Positions 54,203-62,833 of a DNA stretch of 64,000 nt are shown in pieces (the stretch's first letter is position 1; each line of letters opens with the position of its first letter). This stretch comes from Alphaproteobacteria bacterium (GTDB taxonomy: Bacteria; Pseudomonadota; Alphaproteobacteria; UBA6615). A program made the translations under genes and the position numbers. The DNA lies in the NCBI GenBank assembly GCA_021774575.1, contig JAJFIX010000046.1:62001-126000 (forward strand). The letters run 5' to 3'. The notes beneath the pieces were generated by a model. The model ran no database searches. It saw only the letters and a program-made list of their open reading frames with translations, and was not told the origin of the DNA.

Positions 54203-55081
54203 ATGTCCACTGTGGTCGAAAGTAGGGCCGCCAGATTATTGCTCGCTGCATTTTTATACAGCGTTGGGGCCGTGTGCTTGTTTTCGGAATTGGCGAAAGC
54301 ACAGGAAAATAACACGGTCATCGAAGCTGGTATCGCTTTTCATATCGTCGCGGGGGGCGAGACGGTTTACAGAATATCCCAAAATTTCGACATTGATCAG
54401 GCCGGTTTGATCGCGCGAAACAATCTGACGCCGCCCTATACTCTTGCCATTGGTCAGCGTCTCATTTTGCCGATCACGCGAACCCATACTGTTGCGGTTG
54501 GTGATACGTTATTTTCAATTTCTCAAGATTCCGGGGCGACGGTGGCTTCCGTCGCAGCGCTAAATCGCATTGGCCCACCTTTTACGATCAGAGTGGGGCA
54601 AAATCTATCACTACCGCCATTTCCAGGGAGCGCCGCGACATCAACGGCGCCGACGAACGCCAATACGTTGCCAGGTCAATTACCGGGTATACCGGCCCCC
54701 GACCGAGGCGGGTATATCTGGCCGGTGGATGGCCGAATTGTATCGACTTTTGGGCGCAAGGCCGACGGAAGGCGAAATGACGGGGTAAATATTGCTGCCC
54801 CCCGTGGTTCGGCAGTGCGCGCGGCCCAGGCAGGCGTCATTGCCTATGCCGATAGCACGGTTCCCGGGTTCGGCAATCTTCTGCTGATCAAGCATCAAGG
54901 TGGTTTGATCACCGCTTACGCCCATAATGAGGCGCAGCTTGTCGCGCGGGGCGAGATTGTCGCCAGGGGGCAGGTTATCGCCCGTGTCGGCGACACCGGG
55001 GGCGTTGAAACCCCACAGCTCCATTTTGAAATTCGCCGGAGCGGTACTGCGATCGATCCCGAATTATTTCTCACGGATTGA
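54203..55081 (+). CDS. nlpD: NlpD-like protein: two LysM domains plus M23 domain
   Basis: The 292-residue exported protein has a signal segment (RLLLAAFLYSVGAVCLFS), two LysM modules for peptidoglycan binding (residues about 46-90 and 94-138) and a C-terminal LytM/M23 domain (170-290). The usual first zinc motif HxxxD reads NDGVNIAAP, so the zinc His is Asn. LHFEIR is retained. Such degenerate M23 domains (NlpD, EnvC) activate cell-wall amidases instead of cutting. No lipobox Cys at the expected place is clear. It follows pcm by 38 bp. Confidence 0.88.
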   Translation: MSTVVESRAARLLLAAFLYSVGAVCLFSELAKAQENNTVIEAGIAFHIVAGGETVYRISQNFDIDQAGLIARNNLTPPYTLAIGQRLILPITRTHTVAVGDTLFSISQDSGATVASVAALNRIGPPFTIRVGQNLSLPPFPGSAATSTAPTNANTLPGQLPGIPAPDRGGYIWPVDGRIVSTFGRKADGRRNDGVNIAAPRGSAVRAAQAGVIAYADSTVPGFGNLLLIKHQGGLITAYAHNEAQLVARGEIVARGQVIARVGDTGGVETPQLHFEIRRSGTAIDPELFLTD

Positions 55082-55113
55082 ACTGGCGTCGGACGTTTTC
55101 GAATCACTTTAAT

Positions 55114-55986
55114 TTAACTCAGCCGCTTGCCTTGAGTTCCGGCGACTTCTTGGATGAATTGCCAGGCGACACGTCCCGACCGAGCGCCGCGTGTCGTCGC
55201 CCATTCGGCGGCGGCGGCGTGGAGCTTCGCACGATCGCCGTCGAGGCTGTAATGGTCTGCATAGGCGTCGACGATAGCAAAATATGTATCCTGATCGGTA
55301 TTGTGGAAGCCAAGCCAGAGGCCGAAACGATCTGAGAGAGACACTTTCTCTTCAACCGCTTCCGACGGGTTAATCGCGGTTGAGCGCTCATTCTCGATCA
55401 TATCTCGGGGCATGAGATGACGACGGTTGGAGGTTGCATAAAACAACACATTTTCCGGCCGACCTTCGATACCGCCTTCGAGCACGGCTTTCAGGCTCTT
55501 ATAACTCGTATCTTCACTATCGAAGCTGAGATCATCGCAGAACATCAGGACTCGGCGGTCGGATTTACGCGCCACGGCGAGGAGGGCGGGCAGGGTGGTA
55601 ATGTCCTCTCGGTGAATTTCGACGAGGGCAATAGCGTTATCGGTCTCGCTATTAATTTTTGCGTGGGCGGCTTTGACCAAGCTCGATTTTCCGGTTCCGC
55701 GTGCGCCCCATAAGAGCGCATTATTGGCTGGCAATCCCTGGGCAAAGCGGCGGGTGTTTTCGATGAGCGTGTCGATTTGACGCTCAATCCCCTGCAGCAA
55801 GTCCAACGGCATGCGGTTGACCGACAAGACCGGCTCCAAGATCGGCGCGCCGCCGCCCGGCGGGACATGCCAGATAAAGGCATCACCTGCGCCGAGGTCG
55901 AATTTCTGTTGCGGTTCGGGGGCGAGGGCCTCTAAAGCGGTCGCTATACGTGCCAATTGCGTCAGGGTTTTTTCGTCGTCATTCAT
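55114..55986 (-). CDS. DUF815-family AAA+ ATPase
   Basis: The 290-residue cytoplasmic protein has Walker A in LLWGARGTGKSSLVKAA near residue 90 and Walker B in VLMFCDDLSFDSED near 146. A sensor-like ATSNRRHLMPRDM follows near 185, typical of DUF815 ATPases. Their function is not established. It stands alone on the minus strand, convergent with nlpD (32 bp apart) and divergent from yajC. Confidence 0.9.
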   Translation of the reverse strand: MNDDEKTLTQLARIATALEALAPEPQQKFDLGAGDAFIWHVPPGGGAPILEPVLSVNRMPLDLLQGIERQIDTLIENTRRFAQGLPANNALLWGARGTGKSSLVKAAHAKINSETDNAIALVEIHREDITTLPALLAVARKSDRRVLMFCDDLSFDSEDTSYKSLKAVLEGGIEGRPENVLFYATSNRRHLMPRDMIENERSTAINPSEAVEEKVSLSDRFGLWLGFHNTDQDTYFAIVDAYADHYSLDGDRAKLHAAAAEWATTRGARSGRVAWQFIQEVAGTQGKRLS

Positions 55987-56205
55987 GCCAAATTCGCTTG
56001 CTGGAAAAAGGTTTGGTGCCGTCTCAGGCGACGGCGCGGGACCCTAACACGGAGCCTCGTTTCTGTCCAAGTCCGAGGCTTTGTTCACGCGGCTGGAATT
56101 TGGCGTTGATAACCGCTATATGAAGCCCCTTACGGCCTTAAATTTTTTTGGGCCGGGCCTATATCGAAGCGAATACTCGCGCAGATATCCCGATGGAGTT
56201 GAGGA

Positions 56206-56619
56206 ATGCTTATTTCGCCTGCATATGCACAGGCCGCCGCTGGCGGCTCTGGCGGCACCAGTACGATATTTAAGATGGGTGCGATATTCCTGATTTTTTA
56301 CTTTTTGTTGATCCGGCCACAACAAAAGCAACGTAAGGTGCACCGCGAGATGCTGAATAATGTGCGTCGCGGCGACGAAGTGATCACTGGCGGCGGTATT
56401 ATCGGTAAAGTCACCAAGGTCAATAGCGAGACCGAAGTAACTGTAGAGATTGCCGAGGATGTCCGAGTAACCGTGGCACGGGGAACGATTACTGCAGTCA
56501 TTAATAAGCAGGATGCACCGGCAGCTGCTGCTGAGAACAAGGCGGCGAATAAAAATGAGAAGCCGACCGCAGAAAAGCCTGCTGGTTTGCTCGGGTCGAT
56601 TTTTGGTGGCAAGAAATAG
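56206..56619 (+). CDS. yajC: Preprotein translocase subunit YajC
   Basis: YajC associates with SecDF. The 137-residue protein has one helix (FKMGAIFLIFYFLLIRPQQ) followed by QRKVHREMLNNVRRGDEVIT and GGGIIGKVTKV, the family core. A Lys/Ala-rich tail ends in GSIFGGKK. It is first in yajC-secD-secF. Confidence 0.95.
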   Translation: MLISPAYAQAAAGGSGGTSTIFKMGAIFLIFYFLLIRPQQKQRKVHREMLNNVRRGDEVITGGGIIGKVTKVNSETEVTVEIAEDVRVTVARGTITAVINKQDAPAAAAENKAANKNEKPTAEKPAGLLGSIFGGKK

Positions 56620-56681
56620 ACGCATATTAATTTGAGGCGATTGCTTCGTGCAGAATTGATGACGGGCGTAGGGTGAGCTGA

Positions 56682-58247
56682 ATGGTCAATTATAATATCT
56701 GGACCGCGTTTGTGACGGTTCTCATTTGTGTGCTTGGGCTGTTGTTTGCCGTGCCGAATTTTCTGATCGGCACCAGCGATACGGCCTCCGGGGTGCCCGG
56801 GTTTTTGCCGCAAAAGACCGTCAATCTTGGCCTCGATTTGCGCGGTGGCTCATCATTATTGCTGCGCGTTGAAGTCGATGCGGTGTTTGCAGAATCCCTT
56901 CAAGCCATGGTTTCGGCGTCCCGGCGTGGGCTGCGGTCCAAGCAGATAAGCTATACCGGGCTAGGCGTTGAAGAGAATACCGTCGTATTTACCCTGCGCG
57001 ACCCAAGCCAAGAGGCCGCCGCCCGCGACGAACTGTCGGCGCTGCTCGGTGATCTGACGCTCAATGTCGAGCCCAACGGCCGGTTTGTCATGAGTTTTGG
57101 CGAGGAGGCGAGGATCGCCCGCCAAGATCTGGTGATGGATCAGTCGATTGAAATTGTTCGCCGACGGGTCGACGAAATGGGCACCACCGAGCCACTCATC
57201 CAACGTCAAGGCGAAGACCGTATTTTGGTTCAAGTACCTGGTTTGGACGATCCCGAACGTCTCAAAGACATTCTGGGTAAAACGGCGAAGCTAAATTTTC
57301 ACCTGGTTGATGCCAGGGTGACACCTCAACAAATTCAATCTGCACAAGTGCCCCCAGGGGTGATGCTGGTGCCGATGGAGGACGGTAGTGGAATGTTGCC
57401 GGTGTCGCGCGACGTCATCGTTGGTGGCGATCACCTGGTGGATTCCCAACCAAGTTTTCAAGATAACCGACCCGTCGTATCCTTCCGGTTTGACGCTGCC
57501 GGTGGACGTATCTTTGGCGAGACAACGACCAATAATGTCGGCGAATTACTGGCGATCGTGCTTGATAACAAAATTGTCAGCGCACCCCGGATCAACGGGC
57601 CCATTCCCGGCGGCAGCGGTATCATAACGGGATCGTTCACCACCCAGGAAGCTGCCGACCTATCGCTGGTTTTGCGAGCCGGCGCTCTGCCGGCACCTTT
57701 GAGTATTCTGGAAGAACGCACCGTCGGCCCAGGGCTCGGTGCCGACTCGATTGCTGCGGGCAAGATCGCCTCAATGGTCGGGCTAGTCCTCGTCATCATC
57801 TTTATGGTGGTCACCTATGGAATGTTTGGGGTGATGGCGGATATCGCATTGTTAATCAATATGCTGATCATCCTGGCGGTTCTTTCGGTGTTGCAAGCAA
57901 CGCTGACCTTGCCCGGTATTGCCGGAATTGTGCTGACCATCGGTATGGCAGTTGACGCTAATGTGCTGATTTTTGAGCGCATTCGCGAGGAAGCTCGCAA
58001 TGGTCGAACGCCGATAAATGCCGTTGATTCCGGTTATCGACGCGCCCTGACCACGATCATCGATTCTAACTTGACCACATTGATTGCCGCGATCCTATTG
58101 TTCCAGTTCGGTTCCGGGCCGATCAAAGGGTTTGCGGTCACTCTATCGATTGGCATAGCGAGCTCAATGTTTACCGCGATCATGGTGACCCGACTAATGG
58201 TGGTCGGTTGGCTATGGCAGCGCAAACCCAAATCGATACCCATTTAA
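56682..58247 (+). CDS. secD: Protein translocase subunit SecD
   Basis: SecD uses the proton gradient to help pull proteins across the membrane after SecYEG. The 521-residue product has a first helix at residues 8-27, a large periplasmic region with LGLDLRGGSSLLLRVEVD, and five C-terminal helices. GIVLTIGMAVDANVLIFERI near 435 contains the conserved Asp of the proton path. It overlaps no neighbour; secF starts 32 nt after its stop. Confidence 0.97.
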   Translation: MVNYNIWTAFVTVLICVLGLLFAVPNFLIGTSDTASGVPGFLPQKTVNLGLDLRGGSSLLLRVEVDAVFAESLQAMVSASRRGLRSKQISYTGLGVEENTVVFTLRDPSQEAAARDELSALLGDLTLNVEPNGRFVMSFGEEARIARQDLVMDQSIEIVRRRVDEMGTTEPLIQRQGEDRILVQVPGLDDPERLKDILGKTAKLNFHLVDARVTPQQIQSAQVPPGVMLVPMEDGSGMLPVSRDVIVGGDHLVDSQPSFQDNRPVVSFRFDAAGGRIFGETTTNNVGELLAIVLDNKIVSAPRINGPIPGGSGIITGSFTTQEAADLSLVLRAGALPAPLSILEERTVGPGLGADSIAAGKIASMVGLVLVIIFMVVTYGMFGVMADIALLINMLIILAVLSVLQATLTLPGIAGIVLTIGMAVDANVLIFERIREEARNGRTPINAVDSGYRRALTTIIDSNLTTLIAAILLFQFGSGPIKGFAVTLSIGIASSMFTAIMVTRLMVVGWLWQRKPKSIPI

Positions 58248-58279
58248 GCCGAATATTGGCCCGTCGTTCGAGGAAATTC

Positions 58280-59236
58280 ATGCGCCCACTTCATCTGGTA
58301 CCTGCCAACACAAAGTTCGACTTTGTTGGAAAAAGGCTGTTCGCCTACATAATTTCTGCCGTGCTGATCGTCGGATCGGTGGTGGTTTTTTCGATATCGG
58401 GCCTGAATTTTGGCATCGATTTCCGTGGCGGAACTCTGATTGAAGTAAAGACAAAAGGCCCAGCAGATATCGAGGCGCTACGGACCCTCACCGGCGGTCT
58501 CGATTTGGGTGAGGTGCAAATTCAGACCTTTGGCGCACCCGACGATGTGCTGATCAGAGTGCAGCGTCAAACTGGTGACGAAGCTCAGCAGCAAGAAGCC
58601 ATCACGACTTTGAAGACGGCATTAGGCGATCAAGTGGCGGAATACCGGCGCACCGAATTTGTCGGGCCGACTGTTGGTGCTGAATTGATTCAGGCGGCAA
58701 TTTTGGCCGTCAGTCTCGCCCTTGGGGCCATTCTAATTTACATCTGGTTTCGCTTTGAATGGCAATTCGGTGTCGGCGCGGTAGTTGCGCTGTCCCATGA
58801 TATTATCACGACGATCGGGCTCTTTGCCTTTACCCAGCTTGAGTTTAATTTAGCTACAGTGGCGGCAATTCTGACCATCGCCGGCTATTCGATCAATGAT
58901 ACCGTCGTCATTTACGACCGGGTCCGCGAGACCTTGCGTAAATACAAAAAATTGCCAATGACGGAAGTTCTTAATATCGCCGTCAATGCAACCTTGTCGC
59001 GGACCGTGATGACGAGTTTAACCACCCTCTTGGCGCTCATAGCCTTGGTGGTTCTCGGCGGTACAATTATCCGAGACTTTGCTCTGGCGATGATCTGGGG
59101 TGTTGTTATCGGCACTTATTCTTCCATTTTTATCGCTGTGCCGACCTTGCTGTTTTTAAGGCTTCGCCAGATTTCCGGTAGCGATTCGGAAAACGACGAT
59201 GAGCAAGAAAATATTCCGGCCGAACCCGCGAGTTAA
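58280..59236 (+). CDS. secF: Protein translocase subunit SecF
   Basis: SecF pairs with SecD. The ATG at 58280, with GAGGAAAT upstream, gives 318 residues; a longer frame begins inside secD. The family motif GINFGIDFRGG appears as LNFGIDFRGGTLIEV near residue 48, and GYSINDTVVIYDRVRE near 220 matches the SecD-type conserved motif. Six helices are predicted. Confidence 0.96.
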   Translation: MRPLHLVPANTKFDFVGKRLFAYIISAVLIVGSVVVFSISGLNFGIDFRGGTLIEVKTKGPADIEALRTLTGGLDLGEVQIQTFGAPDDVLIRVQRQTGDEAQQQEAITTLKTALGDQVAEYRRTEFVGPTVGAELIQAAILAVSLALGAILIYIWFRFEWQFGVGAVVALSHDIITTIGLFAFTQLEFNLATVAAILTIAGYSINDTVVIYDRVRETLRKYKKLPMTEVLNIAVNATLSRTVMTSLTTLLALIALVVLGGTIIRDFALAMIWGVVIGTYSSIFIAVPTLLFLRLRQISGSDSENDDEQENIPAEPAS

Positions 59237-59242
59237 AATAGC

Positions 59243-59614
59243 ATGGTTGGGGGCGATCCGAGGGGGCAAGTCCAGGCGATTGAAGCCTATGGCGATCTTC
59301 GGTTCCGCATATCAAGCGTTGTCCATCATGGCTCGGTCATCGTGCTTTCCGAGGCGACCCATGCCTGGCCCGTCGAGACCCTAGAGGAGGCGCAAGAGGC
59401 GCATTTCGCGCCATTGGCGGCCATTGCCGATGACGTCGAGCTGCTTCTCATCGGCTGCGGTGTGAGCATTGGTGATCCGCCGCATTTTCTCATTGCGCTC
59501 TGTCGTGCCTCCGGGATCGCCATCGATCCTATGGACACAGGCGCGGCGGCGCGCACCTACAACTTACTGGCCTCCGAAGGACGCCGCGTCGCCGCAGCGC
59601 TGATCGCCGTCTGA
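59243..59614 (+). CDS. Mth938-domain protein (NDUFAF3-like)
   Basis: The 123-residue protein has the Mth938 fold. DDVELLLIGCGVSIG near residue 65 and PMDTGAAARTYNLLASEGRR near 94 are its signature. Eukaryotic relatives assist complex I assembly; the bacterial role is not settled. It follows secF by 6 nt, a conserved alphaproteobacterial arrangement, and is likely cotranscribed. Confidence 0.88.
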   Translation: MVGGDPRGQVQAIEAYGDLRFRISSVVHHGSVIVLSEATHAWPVETLEEAQEAHFAPLAAIADDVELLLIGCGVSIGDPPHFLIALCRASGIAIDPMDTGAAARTYNLLASEGRRVAAALIAV

Positions 59615-59621
59615 TCTGCTT

Positions 59622-59651
59622 TTAAAAAAAAGGCGACGCCGAAGCGCCGCC
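59622..59651 (-). terminator. Rho-independent terminator (minus strand)
   Basis: Read on the minus strand, GGCGGCGC (59651-59644) pairs with GCGTCGCC (59639-59632) around a TTCG loop with one G-T pair, followed by eight Ts. It ends transcription of the PuuD-like gene. Confidence 0.85.
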
Positions 59652-59679
59652 CTAATCTTTGCCTTATCTCAAATAAGTC

Positions 59680-60192
59680 TTATTGAAACAGGCCGTTCTG
59701 TGCGCCGATCATGGCGAGCAGCATTGGGATCGACAGCATTGTGTTGATCCTGGAAAATTGTCCGGCGGTTTTTGCCGCCTTTGCTTTCGCGTCGGCTTCA
59801 ACGGTGACAATTCCAAGGATTTTTTTCTGATTTGGCCAGATGACGAACCAGACATTGAACGCCATGATAATACCCAGCCACATGCCGATACCGATACCCG
59901 CAGCCATCGGTGATCCGGAATGCTGTCCGATCGACAGCGCGTCAAGTATATAGCCGTTCTGCCAAGCCAAAATCAGTCCAAAGACCAGTGTCGACAAAGC
60001 GGCCCAGCGGAACCAGAACAAGGCAGCCGGGGCAATATGTTTACCGATGGCCGGTTTCAGGTCGTCGGGAATTTTGGGCATGGTTGGTGTCTGAACGAAA
60101 TTGAAATACCAAAGCAGGCCGATCCACATCACGCCGCTCATCACATGCAGCCAACGGACGAGTATCGGCAACAGGAGGTCTAATTCCCACAT
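59680..60192 (-). CDS. PuuD-like membrane protein, urate-oxidase N-terminal domain only
   Basis: The 170-residue protein has four membrane helices and motifs of the PuuD membrane domain (RWLHVMSGVMWIGLLWYFNF near residue 13 with conserved His, and NVWFVIWPNQKKILG near 113). Full PuuD is about 400 residues with a C-terminal cytochrome c domain; that half is absent and no cytochrome gene is adjacent. The short form is found in many alphaproteobacteria and its function is uncertain; urate hydroxylation should not be assumed. A strong terminator follows. Confidence 0.75.
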   Translation of the reverse strand: MWELDLLLPILVRWLHVMSGVMWIGLLWYFNFVQTPTMPKIPDDLKPAIGKHIAPAALFWFRWAALSTLVFGLILAWQNGYILDALSIGQHSGSPMAAGIGIGMWLGIIMAFNVWFVIWPNQKKILGIVTVEADAKAKAAKTAGQFSRINTMLSIPMLLAMIGAQNGLFQ

Positions 60193-60223
60193 CTTATTGT
60201 TCTCCTTGCCTATAATTATGTGC

Positions 60224-60253
60224 CAAATGCAGAGTGCTCAAATGCAAGGTGCT
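60224..60253. repeat. 15-bp tandem duplication
   Basis: CAAATGCAGAGTGCT (60224-60238) and CAAATGCAAGGTGCT (60239-60253) are adjacent with 13 of 15 positions identical. They lie between the PuuD-like gene and the small-protein gene, whose stop codon is at the edge of the second copy. Confidence 0.7.
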
Positions 60254-60344
60254 ATGTGATGGCGTTAACGACGACGAGCATGATGACCGACAAGATAATG
60301 CCGGACAAAATAGTCAATGGCAGCGATGCCAGTATTTTCCCCAT
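60252..60344 (-). CDS. 30-residue single-span membrane protein
   Basis: A 31-codon frame reads MGKILASLPLTILSGIILSV and ends IMLVVVNAIT. Residues about 5-26 are a continuous hydrophobic helix with only one Lys near the N-terminus, so insertion in the membrane is expected. CGAGG lies 5 nt before the ATG. It lies 59 bp upstream of the PuuD-like gene on the same strand and may be cotranscribed with it. I do not recognise the family; the small clean hydrophobic frame argues that it is real. Confidence 0.6.
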   Translation of the reverse strand: MGKILASLPLTILSGIILSVIMLVVVNAIT

Positions 60345-60509
60345 GGGGAACCTCGTATGTTTGTGATGCACTAAGTTGCGGACGCTACCAAGTGATATGA
60401 TTCGTGTATAGCCAAATGAAGGCGTGCGCGCCGTTTACTTTTGATTTAGTGGATCTTTGTTTCGTTGTCACCGCGATGCTGCATCTATTCTTTTGGGGGG
60501 AGTTAAATT

Positions 60510-61340
60510 TTGCCACCGGACGGCTTTTCGTCTTATTGCTTGGGTTTGGTGCGCGGCGCCGATCGTGACCTCTATTATGCCTGCCTCTTGCTGCCGGGCG
60601 ATATTCGACCGGCGGCGGTGGCGCTGACCGCACTTCACATCGAACTGGACGCAATTGCCAAACGACCCGGAGATCCGATGGCTGGGATGGTGCGACTGCG
60701 ATGGTGGCAGGGGGGGCTGGCCGCTGTTTTTGGCGCCTCCTCCCTGGAGGAGGAGCCTTCATTTGCTGTTCATATCGGCGATAGCCCAATCCTGGAAGCC
60801 CTGGCGTCTTGCCTGCCCGAAAACCGGTCCATTGCGCAGCGGCTGATTAAATTGCCGGAGGGCTATTTCCCCGTTGAAGACACCCACAACAGTGTGGGTT
60901 ATGAGGCAATTAAGGCGCGCAGTGCGGCGACGACCGGCGTTTTGCTGGCGATTTACCAAGATTTGCTGGCTGGCGAGCCTTGTTCGGATAGTGCGGTGGC
61001 GGCGGGCACTCATATTTCCGTTGCATGGGGGTTGGCAAATGCCTGCCGCGTAATATGTCACGGGCCTGGGGCGGTGCGCGATTTATTGGGTGACGGCAAG
61101 GACCGGCCCGAAATTGCTTTAGCCACCATGTGCGGCCAGGCCCGTAATGCCCTTGTTCAAGCGCGGGATCTGCACAGTGATCTTGACCGGAGGGCACGCC
61201 GGGGGCTGGTCTTGGCAAAACTTGTCGAGAGCAATATCCAGCAAATAGAGCGGGTTAAATTTCAGTGTGACCGGCTTGGACCGCCGCCGCCTTTGCGCCT
61301 GCTTGGGGCTATTATGGCCGCTAAAACCGGTCGCTACTAA
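60510..61340 (+). CDS. Squalene/phytoene-synthase-family protein (NDUFAF6-like)
   Basis: The 276-residue protein has the trans-isoprenyl-diphosphate-synthase fold: [20 protein letters not shown] at the N-terminus, [13 protein letters not shown] near residue 62, and a helical core after it. The Asp-rich DxxxD motifs of true squalene synthases are poorly conserved. In alphaproteobacteria this gene near secDF resembles mitochondrial NDUFAF6, a complex I assembly factor. The start is a TTG with GGGGGGAG 7 nt upstream. It overlaps the convergent trmFO by 4 nt. Confidence 0.8.
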   Translation: MPPDGFSSYCLGLVRGADRDLYYACLLLPGDIRPAAVALTALHIELDAIAKRPGDPMAGMVRLRWWQGGLAAVFGASSLEEEPSFAVHIGDSPILEALASCLPENRSIAQRLIKLPEGYFPVEDTHNSVGYEAIKARSAATTGVLLAIYQDLLAGEPCSDSAVAAGTHISVAWGLANACRVICHGPGAVRDLLGDGKDRPEIALATMCGQARNALVQARDLHSDLDRRARRGLVLAKLVESNIQQIERVKFQCDRLGPPPPLRLLGAIMAAKTGRY

Positions 61341-62710
61341 ATCTCCAACCAGGTTCCAAGATCGGCCAGGGCGCGTTCGGCAATCGCGGTTCGCCGTTCC
61401 CGTGTGCGCAAGCGTTTGGGTTTTTTCTCTTTTTTGACCGGTCCGTCGAGGGGCGGGAACAGACCGAAATTAACGTTCATCGGTTGAAACGTTTCGGCGT
61501 GTGCGCCGTCGGTGATGTGCGCGAGCAGTGCCCCGAGCGCTGTCGTCGGTGGCGGCACCGGCTGCGTTGTTCCGATTAGGTCCGCCGCTGCCAGGCGTCC
61601 GGCGATGAGGCCAATGGCAGCACTTTCGACATAACCCTCAACCCCGGTGATCTGGCCGGCAAAACGCATCCGTGGATCGGCGCGGAGCCGTAACTGCTGA
61701 TCGAGGAGCAAAGGGCTATTCATGAAGGTATTTCGGTGGATGCCACCGAGCCGGGCAAATTCGGCCTTTTCAAGTCCGGGGATGAGCCGAAATACCTCCT
61801 TTTGTGCGCCGTGGCGCAGCTTGGTCTGAAAACCGACAATGTTATATAGCGTGCCCAGCGCGTTATCCTGGCGCAATTGAACGACGGCATAGGCCCGCGA
61901 GTCAGTGCGCGGATCGGTCAATCCGACCGGCTTCATTGGTCCAAAGCGCGGTGTGTCTCGGCCCCGTGCGGCCATGACCTCGATTGGCAGGCAGCCTTCG
62001 AAATAGGGCGTATCGCGTTCCCAATCTTGAAACTCTGCAGTATCGGCGGCGAGCATGGCGTCGAAAAAAGCGGTATACTGAGCCTCGTCCATCGGGCAGT
62101 TGATATAGTCCTTGCCGGTGCCGCCGGGGCCTTCTTTGTCGTAGCGGGACTGAAACCATGCAATGTCGAAATCGATACTGTCGAAATAGACAATTGGCGC
62201 AATAGCATCGAAAAATGCCAGACCGTCATCGCCGGTGAGGGCGCTGACGGCAGCGGTCAGTCCCGGCGAGGTTAGAGGGCCGGTTGCGACAATGACATTA
62301 TCCCAGTCGGCCGGGGGCAACTCGGCAATTTCGCCCCGTTCTATGGTTACGTTGGGGTGATCGCCCAGCGCTTTGGTCACATGATCAGCAAACCCATCCC
62401 GGTCGACGGCAAGCGCCCCGCCCGCTGGGACTTTGTGGGCGTCGGCCGCTGCCAGGATAAGTGAGCCGGATCGCCGCATCTCTTCATGCAAGAGCCCGAC
62501 CGCATTGCCCTGCCAATCATCAGAGCGAAAGGAATTGGAGCAAACGAGCTCGGCGAGACGATCCGTCTGATGCGCTTTTGTGCCCTGAACCGGGCGCATT
62601 TCATGCACTATGACTGGCGCCCCGGCCTGGGCTATTTGCCAGGCGGCTTCGCTGCCGGCAAGGCCGCCGCCAATAACATGTATTTCGTCTTGTAGCTTCT
62701 GACTCGTCAT
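61337..62710 (-). CDS. trmFO: Methylenetetrahydrofolate-tRNA-(uracil-5-)-methyltransferase
   Basis: TrmFO makes 5-methyluridine at position 54 of tRNAs using methylene-folate and FAD. The 457-residue product has the FAD-binding [19 protein letters not shown] near residue 12, then [20 protein letters not shown] and CSNSFRSDD, which are TrmFO signatures. [14 protein letters not shown] and [10 protein letters not shown] lie near the C-terminus. It stands alone. Confidence 0.96.
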   Translation of the reverse strand: MTSQKLQDEIHVIGGGLAGSEAAWQIAQAGAPVIVHEMRPVQGTKAHQTDRLAELVCSNSFRSDDWQGNAVGLLHEEMRRSGSLILAAADAHKVPAGGALAVDRDGFADHVTKALGDHPNVTIERGEIAELPPADWDNVIVATGPLTSPGLTAAVSALTGDDGLAFFDAIAPIVYFDSIDFDIAWFQSRYDKEGPGGTGKDYINCPMDEAQYTAFFDAMLAADTAEFQDWERDTPYFEGCLPIEVMAARGRDTPRFGPMKPVGLTDPRTDSRAYAVVQLRQDNALGTLYNIVGFQTKLRHGAQKEVFRLIPGLEKAEFARLGGIHRNTFMNSPLLLDQQLRLRADPRMRFAGQITGVEGYVESAAIGLIAGRLAAADLIGTTQPVPPPTTALGALLAHITDGAHAETFQPMNVNFGLFPPLDGPVKKEKKPKRLRTRERRTAIAERALADLGTWLEI

Positions 62711-62833
62711 GGGCTGTCCGGTCTCATATAACGTTTCGAGATAAAATTTCCTCGATGGGTCTCATTTTCCCCGGCGAGGGTCAAGGGCGGATAAATGCCG
62801 CATTTTATGAGGAAGACGAGAGGCGTAAACAAG

